DNA of 11,682 nucleotides from Baffinella frigidus (taxonomy: Eukaryota; Cryptophyceae; Cryptomonadales; Baffinellaceae), in NCBI GenBank assembly GCA_026770585.1, contig MU646458.1, positions 331,442-343,123 of the forward strand, given 5' to 3'. Positions 11,630 to 11,682 of the stretch are shown one piece after another (position 1 is the stretch's first letter; each line of letters begins with the position of its first letter). Below the pieces are notes generated by a model. The model did not search any database. It was given only the letters and a program-made list of their open reading frames with translations, and was not told where the DNA came from. The position numbers and the translations under genes were made by a program.

Positions 11630-11682
11630 CCCTACACCCTGCACCCTACACCCTGCACCCTACACCCTGCACCCTACACCCT
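11630..11682. repeat. Alternating CCCTACA/CCCTGCA minisatellite reaching window edge
   Basis: Strict alternation of CCCTACA and CCCTGCA gives a 14-bp higher-order unit, three and a half copies, cut by the end of the window. It is the reverse complement of the GGGTGTA/GGGTGCA arrays near 474-557 and 1336-1426. It is C-rich on the + strand at the right end, opposite to a chromosome terminus. Confidence 0.95.

Noticed and set aside
11253-11630. Serine/leucine-rich frames of up to 125 codons on the minus strand
   Set aside because: They are translations of the GA microsatellite.
11630-11682. True chromosome telomere at the right edge
   Set aside because: The strand orientation is wrong for a right-hand terminus and the unit is a variant alternating CCCTACA/CCCTGCA rather than a uniform telomere repeat.

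Overview
The window looks like repeat-rich, non-genic DNA from a eukaryotic nuclear genome. Degenerate seven-base repeats of the telomere type are scattered along its whole length. They include CCCTAAA and CCCCAAA, with variants GGGTGTA, GGGTGCA, GGGTGGA, CCCTCAT and CCCGCAT. CCCTAAA (TTTAGGG on the other strand) is the telomere unit of plants and of many algae and some related protists, so a microalga or another protist is a reasonable guess, but I cannot name a lineage. There are no operons, no convincing long reading frames, no rRNA or tRNA, no CRISPR array and no recognisable protein family. The longest open frame is about 175 codons. I therefore annotate no confident protein gene.

Layout. 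Positions 1-1490 hold GGGTGTA/GGGTGGA minisatellites broken up by decayed, coding-like fragments on the minus strand. Positions 1497-1633 are a foldback element. Positions 1690-2935 contain five diverged copies of a roughly 145-bp unit built round a CCCTACGG...CCGTAGGG hairpin. Positions 3000-4350 contain a second foldback element, a 162-bp terminal-inverted-repeat element and a perfect 21-bp-arm palindrome. Positions 4440-5060 hold two inverted copies of a sequence that encodes a shared peptide around PVWDDD. Positions 5320-5690 are C-rich degenerate repeats. Positions 5970-6830 carry two more elements with long inverted ends. Positions 7470-7830 are degenerate telomere-like arrays, leading into a tandem family (7608-8664) whose units encode DASLNLKRSD-like peptides interleaved with small palindromes. 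Positions 8779-10458 contain a 120-bp dispersed family in three copies, a third terminal-inverted-repeat element and a 149-bp element with 29/31 inverted ends. Positions 10847-11682 hold CCGAAAC-rich units carrying a PSDLPPFDA-like coding fragment, a GA microsatellite, and a final alternating CCCTACA/CCCTGCA array.

Two themes stand out. First, several short non-autonomous DNA elements, mostly 137-164 bp (one of 309 bp), with inverted ends are defined here by internal comparison alone. Second, fragments with a codon-like substitution pattern repeatedly abut telomere-like arrays, sometimes at the same junction. The G-rich strand is the + strand at the left end of the window and the C-rich strand is the + strand at the right end, the reverse of true chromosome ends read in this direction, so these arrays are interstitial. 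All similarities were found by eye within the window; no database comparison was possible.
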